Source: an uncultured Bacteroidota bacterium
Lineage (GTDB): Bacteria; Bacteroidota; Bacteroidia; Bacteroidales; SZUA-534
Reading direction: 5' to 3'
Length of the DNA: 34,726 bases
Assembly: GCA_946414435.1 (NCBI GenBank)
Contig: CAMKOM010000032.1
Coordinates: 1-34,726, forward strand
The position numbers and the translations under genes were made by a program. A model generated the notes under the pieces. The model ran no database searches. It was not told the DNA's origin and saw only the letters and a list, made by a program, of their open reading frames with translations. Shown in pieces: positions 1-8,641 of the stretch (positions are counted from its first letter, which is position 1; each line of letters opens with the position of its first letter).

Positions 1-389
1 TTCCCGCCAGAGGACATAAGGAAGTTACAGACGCCGCCGTGGCTGCCACTTGCACAGAATCAGGCTTGACCGCGGGCAAGCACTGCTCGGTTTGCAATAC
101 TGTTTTGGTTGCTCAGCAGACAGTTCCCGCCAAAGGACATAAAGAGGTTACAGACGCCGCCGTGGCCGCCACTTGCACAGAATCAGGCTTGACCGCCGGC
201 AAGCACTGCTCGGTTTGCAATGCGATATTGGTTGCTCAGCAGACGATTCCCGCCAAAGGACACACTGAGGTTACAGACGCCGCCGTGGCCGCAACTTGTA
301 CCGCCACCGGCTTGACCGCGGGCAAGCATTGCTCGGTTTGCGGAGAGGTTTTTGTTGCGCAAGAGGTAATCCCAGCAATAGGCCACGAG
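1..389 (+). repeat. 123-bp tandem repeat, three units plus a partial fourth
   Basis: Units start at 1, 124 and 247, with a short partial unit from 370. The first two units are nearly identical; the third has several changes, including TESG to TATG and CNxxLVAQQT to CGEVFVAQEV. The period is exactly 41 codons, so copy number can change without a frameshift. More copies probably lie to the left of the window. Confidence 0.9.
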
Positions 390-734
390 TTTATGTATTA
401 TATCTATAATAACGATGCTACCACAATCGCTGATGGCACAGAAACTGCCACATGCTCACGTTGTAGTGCAACCGATACTCATGTGGTTGAAGGCACAAAA
501 TTGTTTGATGTCACATCTGTTGCCGATTCTGCCGCCAACGCAGTCAACATCTATGCAAATGGTAACACAATTGTGATTGAGAATGCTGCAGAAGATATAT
601 TTGTTTATGACGCGATGGGCAGGTTGGTTTGTAAGAAAGTGGCGTGCAGCATTCGTACAGAATTACACATAATAGTTACAGGTGTTTACATAGTAAAGAC
701 GGGTTGCACGGTGAAACGTGTGTTTGTGAATTGA
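1..734 (+). CDS. Secreted repeat protein with T9SS-type C-terminal tail (5' partial)
   Basis: The frame is open from the first complete codon at base 3, so the start lies outside the window; the GTG at 39 is an internal valine, not a start. The visible part has three 41-residue repeats, each with the pattern TCT-x-[ST]GLTAGKHCSVC and a following AQ-x3-PA-x-GH. This Cys/His-rich motif is known from large surface proteins of gut bacteria. After a short Cys-containing linker, the last 75 or so residues (VNIYANGN, then DIFVYDAMGRLV, then TGVYIVKTG and VKRVFVN at the end) look like a Bacteroidota secretion-system C-terminal sorting domain. I infer an exported, probably surface-attached protein. 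Its catalytic or binding function, if any, would be in the missing N-terminal part. A hairpin follows the stop codon. Confidence 0.8.
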   Translation, partial: PARGHKEVTDAAVAATCTESGLTAGKHCSVCNTVLVAQQTVPAKGHKEVTDAAVAATCTESGLTAGKHCSVCNAILVAQQTIPAKGHTEVTDAAVAATCTATGLTAGKHCSVCGEVFVAQEVIPAIGHEFMYYIYNNDATTIADGTETATCSRCSATDTHVVEGTKLFDVTSVADSAANAVNIYANGNTIVIENAAEDIFVYDAMGRLVCKKVACSIRTELHIIVTGVYIVKTGCTVKRVFVN

Positions 735-758
735 TTTTTGATAAAATATTGATTATGT

Positions 759-792
759 GTAGAGACGTCATATGGCGTCTCTACTTTTATTT
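759..792 (+). terminator. Hairpin after the surface protein gene
   Basis: Bases 759-784 form a near-perfect inverted repeat (arms GTAGAGACG and CGTCTCTAC, extended towards the centre by three Watson-Crick pairs and one G-T pair). It is followed by TTTTATTT, so it can act as an intrinsic terminator for the upstream gene. The word is also similar to short palindromes scattered in many bacterial genomes, so it may be a dispersed repeat used as a terminator. Confidence 0.6.
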
Positions 793-977
793 ATGTCAAT
801 TCGTGTTTTATTCGGATTGACGATAATTCAACGCCTCTTCTCCCTTTAAACTTTACTCATTACACTTAACACCTTACTCACTTTTTTTCATAATTTCGCA
901 CTCGGATTTTGCGGAAGCGCGACTGCTATGCAAAATACTGAATGTTAGATTATTAGTAACTAAAAAACAAATATAAA

Positions 978-2510
978 ATGGCAAAAGGAAAAACACTGTT
1001 GATGATTCTCGATGGATGGGGAATCGGCAACAAGACAAAAAGTGACGCAATTTACACTGCTGGTGCGCCTAATATGGAGCGTCTGGCAAAGGAATACCCT
1101 AACGCACAGTTGCTTACAAGCGGCGAGGACGTTGGCCTGCCTAACGGACAGATGGGCAACTCTGAGGTCGGCCACCTTAATATTGGTGCTGGACGCATTG
1201 TGTATCAAGACCTTGTAAAAATCAATCGTGCCTGCGCGGACAACAGCATTCTGAAAAATCCTGAGATTGTTTCGGCCTACGAGTACGCCAAGAAGAACGG
1301 CAAGAGCATCCACCTGATGGGCCTGACGTCGAACGGCGGCGTGCACTCATCGCTCGACCACTTGTTCAAACTCATCGAGATTGCAAAAGAGTACGGCATC
1401 AGCAATACTTTCGTTCACTGCTTTATGGATGGCCGCGACACCGACCCCAAGAGTGGCAAGGGCTTTATTGCCGACCTGCAGAAACACTGCGACGCCAATA
1501 TCGGCCACATTGCAAGCATCATCGGCCGCTTCTACGCTATGGACCGCGACAAACGCTGGAACCGCATCAAAGTGGCTTACGACCAACTGGTTAACGGCAT
1601 CGGCCGCAAGGTTGACGATATGGTGGCTGGTGTGCAGAGTTGCTACGACACCGACTCGGAGGAGCATAAGAATACCGATGAGTTTATGGAGCCGCTTATC
1701 AACGCAAATGTTGACGGCCGCATCAAAGACGGCGACGTGGTAATCTTCTTCAACTACCGCAACGACCGCGCCAAAGAGCTCACCATCGTGCTGACACAGA
1801 AGGATATGCCCGAAGAAGGAATGAACACCATTCCGAACCTGCAGTACTACTGTATGACGCCGTACGACGCAACTTTCACTGGCGTGCATATTCTGTTCCC
1901 GAAAGAGAACGTTACCAACACTTTAGGCGAATATTTGAGCAGCAAGGGCCTGAAGCAGTTGCACACTGCCGAGACCGAGAAATACGCTCACGTGACCTTC
2001 TTCTTCAACGGCGGCCGCGAGGCACCATACGAAGGCGAGGAGCGCACTCTGGTGGCATCGCCAAAGGTTGCAACCTACGATCTGCAGCCCGAAATGAGCG
2101 CTTACGAGGTGAAAGACAAACTGATAGCAAGCATCAACACCAACAAGTTCGACTTTATTGTGGTGAACTTTGCCAATGGCGATATGGTTGGCCACACTGG
2201 TGTTTACGAGGCCATCTGCAAGGCTGTCCGCGCCGTTGACGAATGCGTGGGCGAGGTTGTGGCTGCCGCACAGAAGAATGGCTACAACACCGTCATTATT
2301 GCCGACCACGGCAACGCCGACAACGCCATCAACCCCGACGGCACACCAAACACCGCCCACTCGCTGAACCCTGTTCCTGTGATTGTGGTTTCGGACGATG
2401 TGAAGAAGGTTAACAACGGACGTCTGGCCGATGTTGCACCAACCGTGCTCACGCTTATGGGGCTCGACATTCCTGCCGAAATGAACGGGAATGTGCTGGT
2501 TGAATATTAA
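978..2510 (+). CDS. gpmI: 2,3-bisphosphoglycerate-independent phosphoglycerate mutase
   Basis: This cytoplasmic glycolytic enzyme interconverts 3- and 2-phosphoglycerate. The 510-residue length is normal for the family. The N-terminal metal-binding DGWG motif is at residues 12-15, and the phospho-acceptor serine is Ser62 in [14 protein letters not shown]. The C-terminal alkaline-phosphatase-like metal site shows as [12 protein letters not shown] and IIADHGNAD. The ATG at 978 begins [15 protein letters not shown], the usual start for this family. The gene stands alone between hairpins at 759 and 2532. A weak promoter candidate lies near 904-911 (GGATTTTG), but I would not rely on it. Confidence 0.98.
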   Translation: MAKGKTLLMILDGWGIGNKTKSDAIYTAGAPNMERLAKEYPNAQLLTSGEDVGLPNGQMGNSEVGHLNIGAGRIVYQDLVKINRACADNSILKNPEIVSAYEYAKKNGKSIHLMGLTSNGGVHSSLDHLFKLIEIAKEYGISNTFVHCFMDGRDTDPKSGKGFIADLQKHCDANIGHIASIIGRFYAMDRDKRWNRIKVAYDQLVNGIGRKVDDMVAGVQSCYDTDSEEHKNTDEFMEPLINANVDGRIKDGDVVIFFNYRNDRAKELTIVLTQKDMPEEGMNTIPNLQYYCMTPYDATFTGVHILFPKENVTNTLGEYLSSKGLKQLHTAETEKYAHVTFFFNGGREAPYEGEERTLVASPKVATYDLQPEMSAYEVKDKLIASINTNKFDFIVVNFANGDMVGHTGVYEAICKAVRAVDECVGEVVAAAQKNGYNTVIIADHGNADNAINPDGTPNTAHSLNPVPVIVVSDDVKKVNNGRLADVAPTVLTLMGLDIPAEMNGNVLVEY

Positions 2511-2531
2511 TTATAAGTATATAACACACCT

Positions 2532-2566
2532 AAATGCCGCTTCACGATTGTGGGGCGGCATTTTTT
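2532..2566 (+). terminator. Intrinsic terminator of gpmI
   Basis: A perfect 9-bp stem (AAATGCCGC at 2532-2540, GCGGCATTT at 2555-2563) with a 14-nt loop is followed by a T run. It lies 21 nt after the gpmI stop codon. Confidence 0.85.
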
Positions 2567-2659
2567 GTGATTTTTGTCAGTAAAACTCGCACTATTAAAA
2601 AATAGTCTTGCTTTTGCAGAACAAGTTTTCTACAATTGTATTGTATAATTGACAATTAA

Positions 2660-2980
2660 ATGGGACTCTTGAAAATATCGGTTTTGGCTGGAGCGATTTC
2701 GACTGCAAGTCTCGGTTGCTCGACCGACAGCGATGTGGCCCGTTACGTTGACGGAATGCTCATCGATGATTATACCGCATTCGATGGCTGTGGTTGGGTG
2801 ATTGAATCTGACAATCAACTATTTGAGCCGACGAATATTGATGATACCTGTTTCCGTATACATTTGGTCGATAGTGTGAAAGTTCGTTTCGCCTATACCG
2901 AAGACGAAGACCAAAAGTCATTATGTCGGGTTGGAACAGTTATTAAACTGCTTGATATTTACCATCCAAACGATAAATAG
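2660..2980 (+). CDS. Small putative lipoprotein
   Basis: A 106-residue protein with a short hydrophobic N-terminus (LLKISVLAGAISTASLGC) ending in a lipobox-like Leu-Gly-Cys at residue 20, followed by polar residues. This suggests a lipid-anchored periplasmic protein. The mature part carries DGMLIDDYTAFDGCGWVIE and ends in RVGTVIKLLDIYHP, a pattern I associate with small Bacteroidota lipoproteins of unknown function. The mature part contains three further cysteines. No partner is evident: gpmI upstream has its own terminator, and the next gene is on the other strand. Confidence 0.7.
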   Translation: MGLLKISVLAGAISTASLGCSTDSDVARYVDGMLIDDYTAFDGCGWVIESDNQLFEPTNIDDTCFRIHLVDSVKVRFAYTEDEDQKSLCRVGTVIKLLDIYHPNDK

Positions 2981-3022
2981 AGCCTTATCTACAAAAAAAC
3001 TGACACCAAATAAACTAGTGCC

Positions 3023-3814
3023 TTAATCCTTCACGCACCTTACCGAAATAGCGTTCTGCGGTTTCTCGTAGTAGATGAACGGCTTTTTCAGGTTCTTGTG
3101 GTAGTAGAGTTTCCAAATGTTGTCGTGCGATTTCGACGATGACCACAGCGAAGCCGAACTGCCTGAGTTCTGAAATTCGCCGTTGTAGAATCCCGCATAC
3201 ACAAGGTCGAACGGATTTATCAGATTTTCAACCACAGAGTCGTTGCAGAGAGCCACCGAAAGGTCGGTCAGTTCGGCGTGTGTGGGTATGTGCCAGCCGT
3301 CGGGGCAAAGGCCTTGAGCGCCTTCATCGGTGTTGCCGTTCATTGCGGCGTCCCACGTGTAGAGCAGTCCATTCTCGGGTGCGTCGGGGTTCTCAAAATA
3401 TTTCACTTCGTCGCCGTTGGCGTTGGTTTTCGCCTTCAGATTTTCGGTCATCCAAACGTGCTCACCAACAATTGCGGTGCGGTAACTGTTGCCTTCGTTG
3501 TCGATGCAGAGCGGGCAGTCGGGACCCGTAACTTCAATAGTATCAGCGCCAATGCGGCCTTTGGCATCGGTGACAGTAACAATGTAGGTGCCTGCCGCCA
3601 AGTTGCTGATTTCGGCCACGGCCTGATTGTTCGACCAACGGATGGCGTACGGCTCTTTGCCGCCGCTGATGGTTATCGCTATTGAGCCGTCGTTGCTGCC
3701 GTAGTCGGACAGGGGCGTCACGTTCGATTCAATCTCGATTGTTTTCTGACTGCAACTTGCTAATATTGTGCCGATTACTGCGGCTGATAACAGGCTTTTA
3801 TAATATGCTCGCAT
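3023..3814 (-). CDS. Lipoprotein with SprB-like repeat and Fib_succ_major domain
   Basis: A 263-residue protein with a lipoprotein signal (lipobox ILASC, Cys20). Residues of roughly 35-90 form one SprB-type repeat (SGGKEPYAIRWSN, then ISNLAAGTYIVTVTDAKG), a beta-sandwich typical of Bacteroidota surface proteins. From about residue 100 comes a Fibrobacter succinogenes major paralogous domain, with the hallmark phrases WMTENLKA, LLYTWDAAM, LCPDGWHIPT and AISVRCVKD. These domains are found in exported proteins of fibre-degrading and gut bacteria; no enzymatic activity is established. It is transcribed divergently from the HTCS gene, with about 240 bp between them. Role inferred only: surface exposed, possibly adhesive. 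Confidence 0.9.
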   Translation of the reverse strand: MRAYYKSLLSAAVIGTILASCSQKTIEIESNVTPLSDYGSNDGSIAITISGGKEPYAIRWSNNQAVAEISNLAAGTYIVTVTDAKGRIGADTIEVTGPDCPLCIDNEGNSYRTAIVGEHVWMTENLKAKTNANGDEVKYFENPDAPENGLLYTWDAAMNGNTDEGAQGLCPDGWHIPTHAELTDLSVALCNDSVVENLINPFDLVYAGFYNGEFQNSGSSASLWSSSKSHDNIWKLYYHKNLKKPFIYYEKPQNAISVRCVKD

Positions 3815-4055
3815 ATTCCGTAAACGTTAAATAAAAGTTAAACTGCCTTGAAAAAGCGTTTAAAAATAGCAAAAACATAATTATATGTTATTCGTTGATG
3901 GATTTTAACCATCGGAATTGCATTTTTTTTAATGAATGTGAAGAAAAAGTGTCTTCAGGAGGTTAAGGCACTGCATATTTGTAAATATCCCATTATATAT
4001 GATAAGTTGCTAATTTGTTTGTACATTTAAGGCTTGAAATGGAATAAAATGAGAT

Positions 4056-7000
4056 ATGTCAGGGCGTAAACACATAGTCGGGTTGTGTGTATGTTTTCTG
4101 TTGATTTCGGCGCAGCGGATGTTTGCGGCTGATTTCCATAGTATTAGTGATGCATACCATGTGTCGATACGAGAGACGAACTCTGTTGTAAAAGACGATG
4201 ATGGATTTGTGTGGGTGTCGTCGAAATTGGGGATTATGAGGCTTACTGACGATGATTGTCGAATTTACCATCCGCCTTACAGTAAGGTTGACATGGTGAC
4301 AGTTAAACTAGCCTTTGGACATGGAAAATTGTTGGCATTCAGCAGCAGCAGCCAGATTTTCGCGTATAATCCGGCTACCGATCAATTTGAACCTATAGCA
4401 AATATTGCCACAGAGTTCAACCAAGAGGCCACCACGGTGGGCAAGATATTGATTGACAGTAGAGAAAATGCTTGGATTGCCACATCAATTGGACTTTGTA
4501 AACTTGATGAGACCGGCATTCGCAATATTGATGACAAGGAACAGATTGATTGCATAGAATGGATCGACGATAGCACTATGTTCGTTGCTCGTCGTAACAG
4601 CATGTATACTCTTAATATTAATACTTTGCAACGAGGTTGCGACATAGCTAATATTAATGTAAACGCAATAAAGTCGAGTTTGTATTATGATGGCGAGCGG
4701 CGATTGATGTGGATTGGAACCAAAGCAAGCGGATTGTTTTTATATAATTTCGATACCGACCACACTGATGCAGTCAGCAGTAGTCGGATGCCGCGCCAAC
4801 CGATTCTGGCGCTTGAGCCGCTCAACGACAGCACAATGCTTGTCGGTTATGATGGTCAGGGTGTCTGGTGCATCGATACGCGCACTCTGCAAGTAACCAA
4901 TGTTTTTAAAAGCGATATCAATAACCCTAACTCACTGCCAGATAATGGAGTATATGATATTATGTGTGAACCGGACAACCGAGTTTGGGTATGTACATAT
5001 AGTGCTGGTGCGGCGTTTTTCAGTATCGAACAGCCATCAATTAAATTCATAGCACACAAAACTAATGATATCAACTCGTTAAGTGATAATAATGTAAACG
5101 ATATTATCGAGGATTCGCGCGGAAATATCTGGTTCGCAACCAATAATGGAATCAACCGTTATGTACCATCGGCAGATCGGTGGTTGCGAGTTATGGCCGA
5201 CGGGCAGAACCAGTCGCAAGTGTTTCTGTCAGTGTGTGAGGATGCTCGAGGCAATATTTGGGCGGGTACATATTCGTCAGGTATCTATACGCTTAATTCT
5301 GACGGGCGCGTATTGTCGCACCGTTGGAGTCGTGATGGCAAAGGCCAGTATTCGAATGATTTTGTGTTCGACATAATGCTTGATAGTCGCAAAAACATTT
5401 GGATTGGCGGTACCAACAACGACGTCTTCTGCCATAATCTGCAAACTGGTGACTATGACAATTACGGGTATGTGCCGCTTAATACGTTTGCCGAACTCGA
5501 CAGCGCGCGCATGCTTTTTGGATGTACCAACGGATTGATTATGGCTGACAAAGCGACTGGTGACAGGACCGTTCTCATCAATAGGGTAATTATCAATGAT
5601 ATATTGGTGACTGATAGCGCAATTTGGGTGGCGACAGGCGGCAACGGGTTACTCATGTTCGACCGCAAAAACAACCGGACGGTGCAGTTCGACAAGCGCC
5701 ATGGTTTGCCTTCGGATTTTGTCACCAGCATTATGTCGGAGGGGGGCAGTTTGTGGATTGGCACTGAATTTGGATTGTGTAAGAGTAATTTGGAGGTTGG
5801 TGGTGTGTCGGACTACGCAACCAAATTTGGAGATAACCAATTGCCGGATGGAAATCTGCAACATTCGTTTGTCTTGGTTGACGGTCTCGCTGCCACGTCG
5901 TTCAATCGTGCGTCGCACTGCAAATTGCGCGATGGTACCATAATTTGGGGAACTAATCGTGGCGCGGTAAGTATCAATCCTTCGACACAGTTTGGACGGC
6001 AGCCCTCGGGACGGATATTCTTGCAAGACATCACTGTGGCTGGGCGCTCTATTAGAAACATAGAGGCTGGCGGCCGCATCATTGACCATATTGACTCACT
6101 ACAATTAAAACATACGCAGAACACGGTGCGCATAGAGTTGGTACCTATCGGTAAAATGGCATTACCTAACTTCTCGTGGTGGCTTGAGGGACTCGACGAT
6201 GGTTGGAATCAACCGACAGCAAGCCGTATTATTTCGTACTCCAATCTCCCTGACCGACAATTTAAACTGCATATCAGACTTTACGACAACAGTTTGTCTC
6301 ATGTTATTGATGAACGTTTATTGTTCATCGGTGTCACGCCGCCGCTTTGGCATAGACTATGGTTTATTGTCGTATGTTATCTAATTGTGGGATTGGGGGT
6401 ATACATGCTGATATCACAATATATACAAAGTATAAAGAGACAGCACGCGGAAGATAAAATACGTTTTTTCACCCAAACCGCACATGACATTCGCACATCG
6501 CTGACTTTAGTGAAAGCGCCAATTGAAGAACTGGCGAAAGAGAAGAGGCTCACGGCAGAGGGCCGCCGTAATCTTGAATTGGCGTCGAGCCAGACTCAGC
6601 AATTGGCAATGGTGGTTACTCAACTTATGGATTTTCAAAAGACCGACACAGGGAAGGAGAAAACACATTTGGTCATGACAGAACTTGTCAGCTTTGTCAG
6701 CAATAGGGCGCAAATGTTTGAATCTGTGGCAGCTGGCAGCGGTATTAGGCTTGAGTATGAGTGTGATAACGATAAGTATGTGACTGCTATTGACCAAAAC
6801 ATGATCGGAAAAGTTATAGACAATCTACTGTCGAATGCCATAAAATATTCACAGGGCGGTGGTGTTGTAAACATTAGCTTGAAATGTGACGAGAAGGCGT
6901 GGCGGCTGATTGTAACCGACCATGGAATCGGCATTAGTCGTCAGGCACAAAAACGCTTGTTCACAGAATTCTACCGGAGCGAGAACGCAGTGAATGCAAA

Positions 7001-7979
7001 TGTGATTGGTTCCGGTATCGGGTTGATGCTTGTCAAAAAATACGTGGAATTGCACGGTGGTAATGTCGGTTGTACAAGTCAGGAAGGGGTGGGGGCAGTC
7101 TTTACAATCAATGTCCCCCGCGAAACATCCGGTAGTGAAGTGTCTGGGGAATTGACGGGCAAAAAAACAATTGGGGTGGTCAGGAAACCCGAGCATACCG
7201 AGGACATCGGAAAGTCGGATTATAAGTTGCTGATTGTTGAAGATAACACCAACTTGCTGAATTTTATGAAAGACACGCTGTCGCCCGATTTCGATGTCCT
7301 TACAGCCGCCAATGGCGCCATCGCATGGAAAATTGTCAGTGCGCAGTTGCCCGACATTGTGGTTTCAGACATTATGATGCCAGAGATGGATGGATTCGAA
7401 CTATGCCGTCATATTAAATCAACATTTGAGACAGCGCATATTCCGATAATTCTACTAACAGCCTTGTCGGAGCAGACTGACCAACTGAAGGGCCTTAAGC
7501 TTGATGCTGACGATTACTTGACGAAACCTTTCGACATGGAGGTGCTTCGGCAAAGGCTTATGGCAACATTGCATAACCGGCAGTTGGTTAAATCAAAGTT
7601 GTTGAATAGTTTGTCGCACGGAATGCCGGTTGTGGAATTAGGGAACAAACAGAACGATGATTTTTTGCAGAAGTTGTACGATGTGGTAAAACGGAACATG
7701 AGTAACAATGAGTTTGACAAAGAGCAATTTGCTAGCGAGATGAACGTCAGCCAGTCGTTGTTGTATAAAAAAGTGAAGGCACTGACAGATACTTCACCAA
7801 CCGACTTCATAAAAATAGTCCGACTCGAATATGCGCAACAATTGCTTAAGACACAGCGATACAACATAACCGAAATAAGCGAGATGTGCGGATTTGCAAG
7901 TGCAGCCTATTTCAGCACTGTTTATAAAAAACAATACGGTGTGCCGCCATCTGATTTTTTGCAGAACAGTCAGGTGTGA
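4056..7979 (+). CDS. Hybrid two-component system regulator (HTCS)
   Basis: This 1307-residue protein combines sensor, kinase and transcription factor. A signal peptide (to about residue 24) precedes a periplasmic region of Reg_prop beta-propeller repeats (for example GNIWFATNNGINRY, GSLWIGTEFGLCK) and a Y_Y_Y domain near residues 670-760. One membrane segment lies at about 763-787. The cytoplasmic part has a HisKA domain with acceptor His810 (AHDIRTSLTL; Ser replaces the usual Pro of the H-box). It continues with HATPase motifs (DNLLSNAIKYS, DHGIGIS, GSGIGLMLVKKY), a receiver domain with phospho-acceptor Asp1105 (SDIMMPEMDG), and a C-terminal AraC-type HTH from about 1215. Such regulators sense oligosaccharides and activate adjacent susCD genes. 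Its targets are most likely the susC/susD genes starting at 8642. The catalytic residues look intact. Confidence 0.97.
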   Translation: MSGRKHIVGLCVCFLLISAQRMFAADFHSISDAYHVSIRETNSVVKDDDGFVWVSSKLGIMRLTDDDCRIYHPPYSKVDMVTVKLAFGHGKLLAFSSSSQIFAYNPATDQFEPIANIATEFNQEATTVGKILIDSRENAWIATSIGLCKLDETGIRNIDDKEQIDCIEWIDDSTMFVARRNSMYTLNINTLQRGCDIANINVNAIKSSLYYDGERRLMWIGTKASGLFLYNFDTDHTDAVSSSRMPRQPILALEPLNDSTMLVGYDGQGVWCIDTRTLQVTNVFKSDINNPNSLPDNGVYDIMCEPDNRVWVCTYSAGAAFFSIEQPSIKFIAHKTNDINSLSDNNVNDIIEDSRGNIWFATNNGINRYVPSADRWLRVMADGQNQSQVFLSVCEDARGNIWAGTYSSGIYTLNSDGRVLSHRWSRDGKGQYSNDFVFDIMLDSRKNIWIGGTNNDVFCHNLQTGDYDNYGYVPLNTFAELDSARMLFGCTNGLIMADKATGDRTVLINRVIINDILVTDSAIWVATGGNGLLMFDRKNNRTVQFDKRHGLPSDFVTSIMSEGGSLWIGTEFGLCKSNLEVGGVSDYATKFGDNQLPDGNLQHSFVLVDGLAATSFNRASHCKLRDGTIIWGTNRGAVSINPSTQFGRQPSGRIFLQDITVAGRSIRNIEAGGRIIDHIDSLQLKHTQNTVRIELVPIGKMALPNFSWWLEGLDDGWNQPTASRIISYSNLPDRQFKLHIRLYDNSLSHVIDERLLFIGVTPPLWHRLWFIVVCYLIVGLGVYMLISQYIQSIKRQHAEDKIRFFTQTAHDIRTSLTLVKAPIEELAKEKRLTAEGRRNLELASSQTQQLAMVVTQLMDFQKTDTGKEKTHLVMTELVSFVSNRAQMFESVAAGSGIRLEYECDNDKYVTAIDQNMIGKVIDNLLSNAIKYSQGGGVVNISLKCDEKAWRLIVTDHGIGISRQAQKRLFTEFYRSENAVNANVIGSGIGLMLVKKYVELHGGNVGCTSQEGVGAVFTINVPRETSGSEVSGELTGKKTIGVVRKPEHTEDIGKSDYKLLIVEDNTNLLNFMKDTLSPDFDVLTAANGAIAWKIVSAQLPDIVVSDIMMPEMDGFELCRHIKSTFETAHIPIILLTALSEQTDQLKGLKLDADDYLTKPFDMEVLRQRLMATLHNRQLVKSKLLNSLSHGMPVVELGNKQNDDFLQKLYDVVKRNMSNNEFDKEQFASEMNVSQSLLYKKVKALTDTSPTDFIKIVRLEYAQQLLKTQRYNITEISEMCGFASAAYFSTVYKKQYGVPPSDFLQNSQV

Positions 7980-8217
7980 TAAAGGTCTATTTATCCATTT
8001 AATTGTCTCGAACAAATGCAAAAGATGATAGGTCATTAGCCATATCAGCATAAGAAATCATAAAAAACAGAATTAAACCATAGTGTGGCGGTAAGATCTT
8101 TTTGATCATATAAACGTGCTGTCCGCGTTTTTTGTAGCCGTTTTGAAGATGGGAAATGATGTAAAAAATACATTTCTCATATGACAGAAGGATACGTCTG
8201 TCTCATATTTCTTTTTC
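7980..8217. other. Spacer between HTCS and susC control region
   Basis: There is no convincing gene here. A weak inverted repeat GACAGA-N8-TCTGTC lies at 8183-8202, followed by an AT-rich stretch, and could be a poor terminator for the HTCS transcript. A longer imperfect dyad covers about 8145-8180. The region is AT-rich, as expected for a control region. Confidence 0.35.
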
Positions 8218-8295
8218 ACAACCGATTGCATAAATTGTTATTATGGAATATACAGTAAATCAAAACATTACATAATAATACAACCGATTGCATAA
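8218..8295 (+). promoter_or_regulatory. Two 16-bp direct repeats, candidate HTCS binding sites
   Basis: The word ACAACCGATTGCATAA occurs twice without mismatch, at 8218-8233 and 8280-8295. The spacing is 62 bp start to start, close to six helical turns. It lies in the HTCS-susC intergenic region, 350-420 bp upstream of the susC start. AraC-type activators commonly bind direct repeats, so these are the best candidates in the window for sites of the adjacent HTCS. The repeat is seen directly; its role is inferred. Confidence 0.5.
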
Positions 8296-8413
8296 TTAAT
8301 TTCAAACGCGTTTTTTTGAAAAAAGTCTAAAATTATAAGCCAAATATCTAAAGTTGAAAGTCAAAATCGGCGTACAGGGATAGTTTTACTACGAGCAAAA
8401 CGCTACAATTTTT

Positions 8414-8629
8414 ATGGGGGTAATTAGAAACATACTCGAACGTGTTACAACAATAGATACGCTGATGAAACTAATATGTGCCATCTGCATATCCACAATG
8501 GTTATACTCATAATAATATGTTGTAGTGGCGAGACAAAAAACTTGTCATCAGCAAATAGCAAAGAAAATTCGACACCTTCTCTTGCCAATGGCATAGAGG
8601 AATGTAGAACTATACTATTTAATAACTAA
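8414..8629 (+). CDS. Possible small membrane-anchored peptide
   Basis: A 71-codon open frame starts at ATG 8414 and ends 12 bp before susC. It has a hydrophobic stretch (LMKLICAICISTMVILIIICC), then a polar tail rich in Ser, Asn and Glu. An alternative start at 8465 would give a lipoprotein-like peptide with Cys-Cys-Ser after the hydrophobic stretch. It could equally be a chance frame in the long susC leader. I see no family match, and no ribosome site helps decide. Confidence 0.3.
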   Translation: MGVIRNILERVTTIDTLMKLICAICISTMVILIIICCSGETKNLSSANSKENSTPSLANGIEECRTILFNN

Positions 8630-8641
8630 AAAAACCAGTTT

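Noticed and set aside
39-41. GTG as the start of the first gene
   Set aside because: The frame continues upstream to base 3 through another copy of the repeat, so this is an internal codon.
183-386. Minus-strand open frame in the 123-bp repeats
   Set aside because: It mirrors the repeat of the plus-strand surface protein and has no independent support.
1347-2360. Long minus-strand open frames across gpmI
   Set aside because: They are opposite a certain gpmI with strong codon bias, and have no recognisable motifs.
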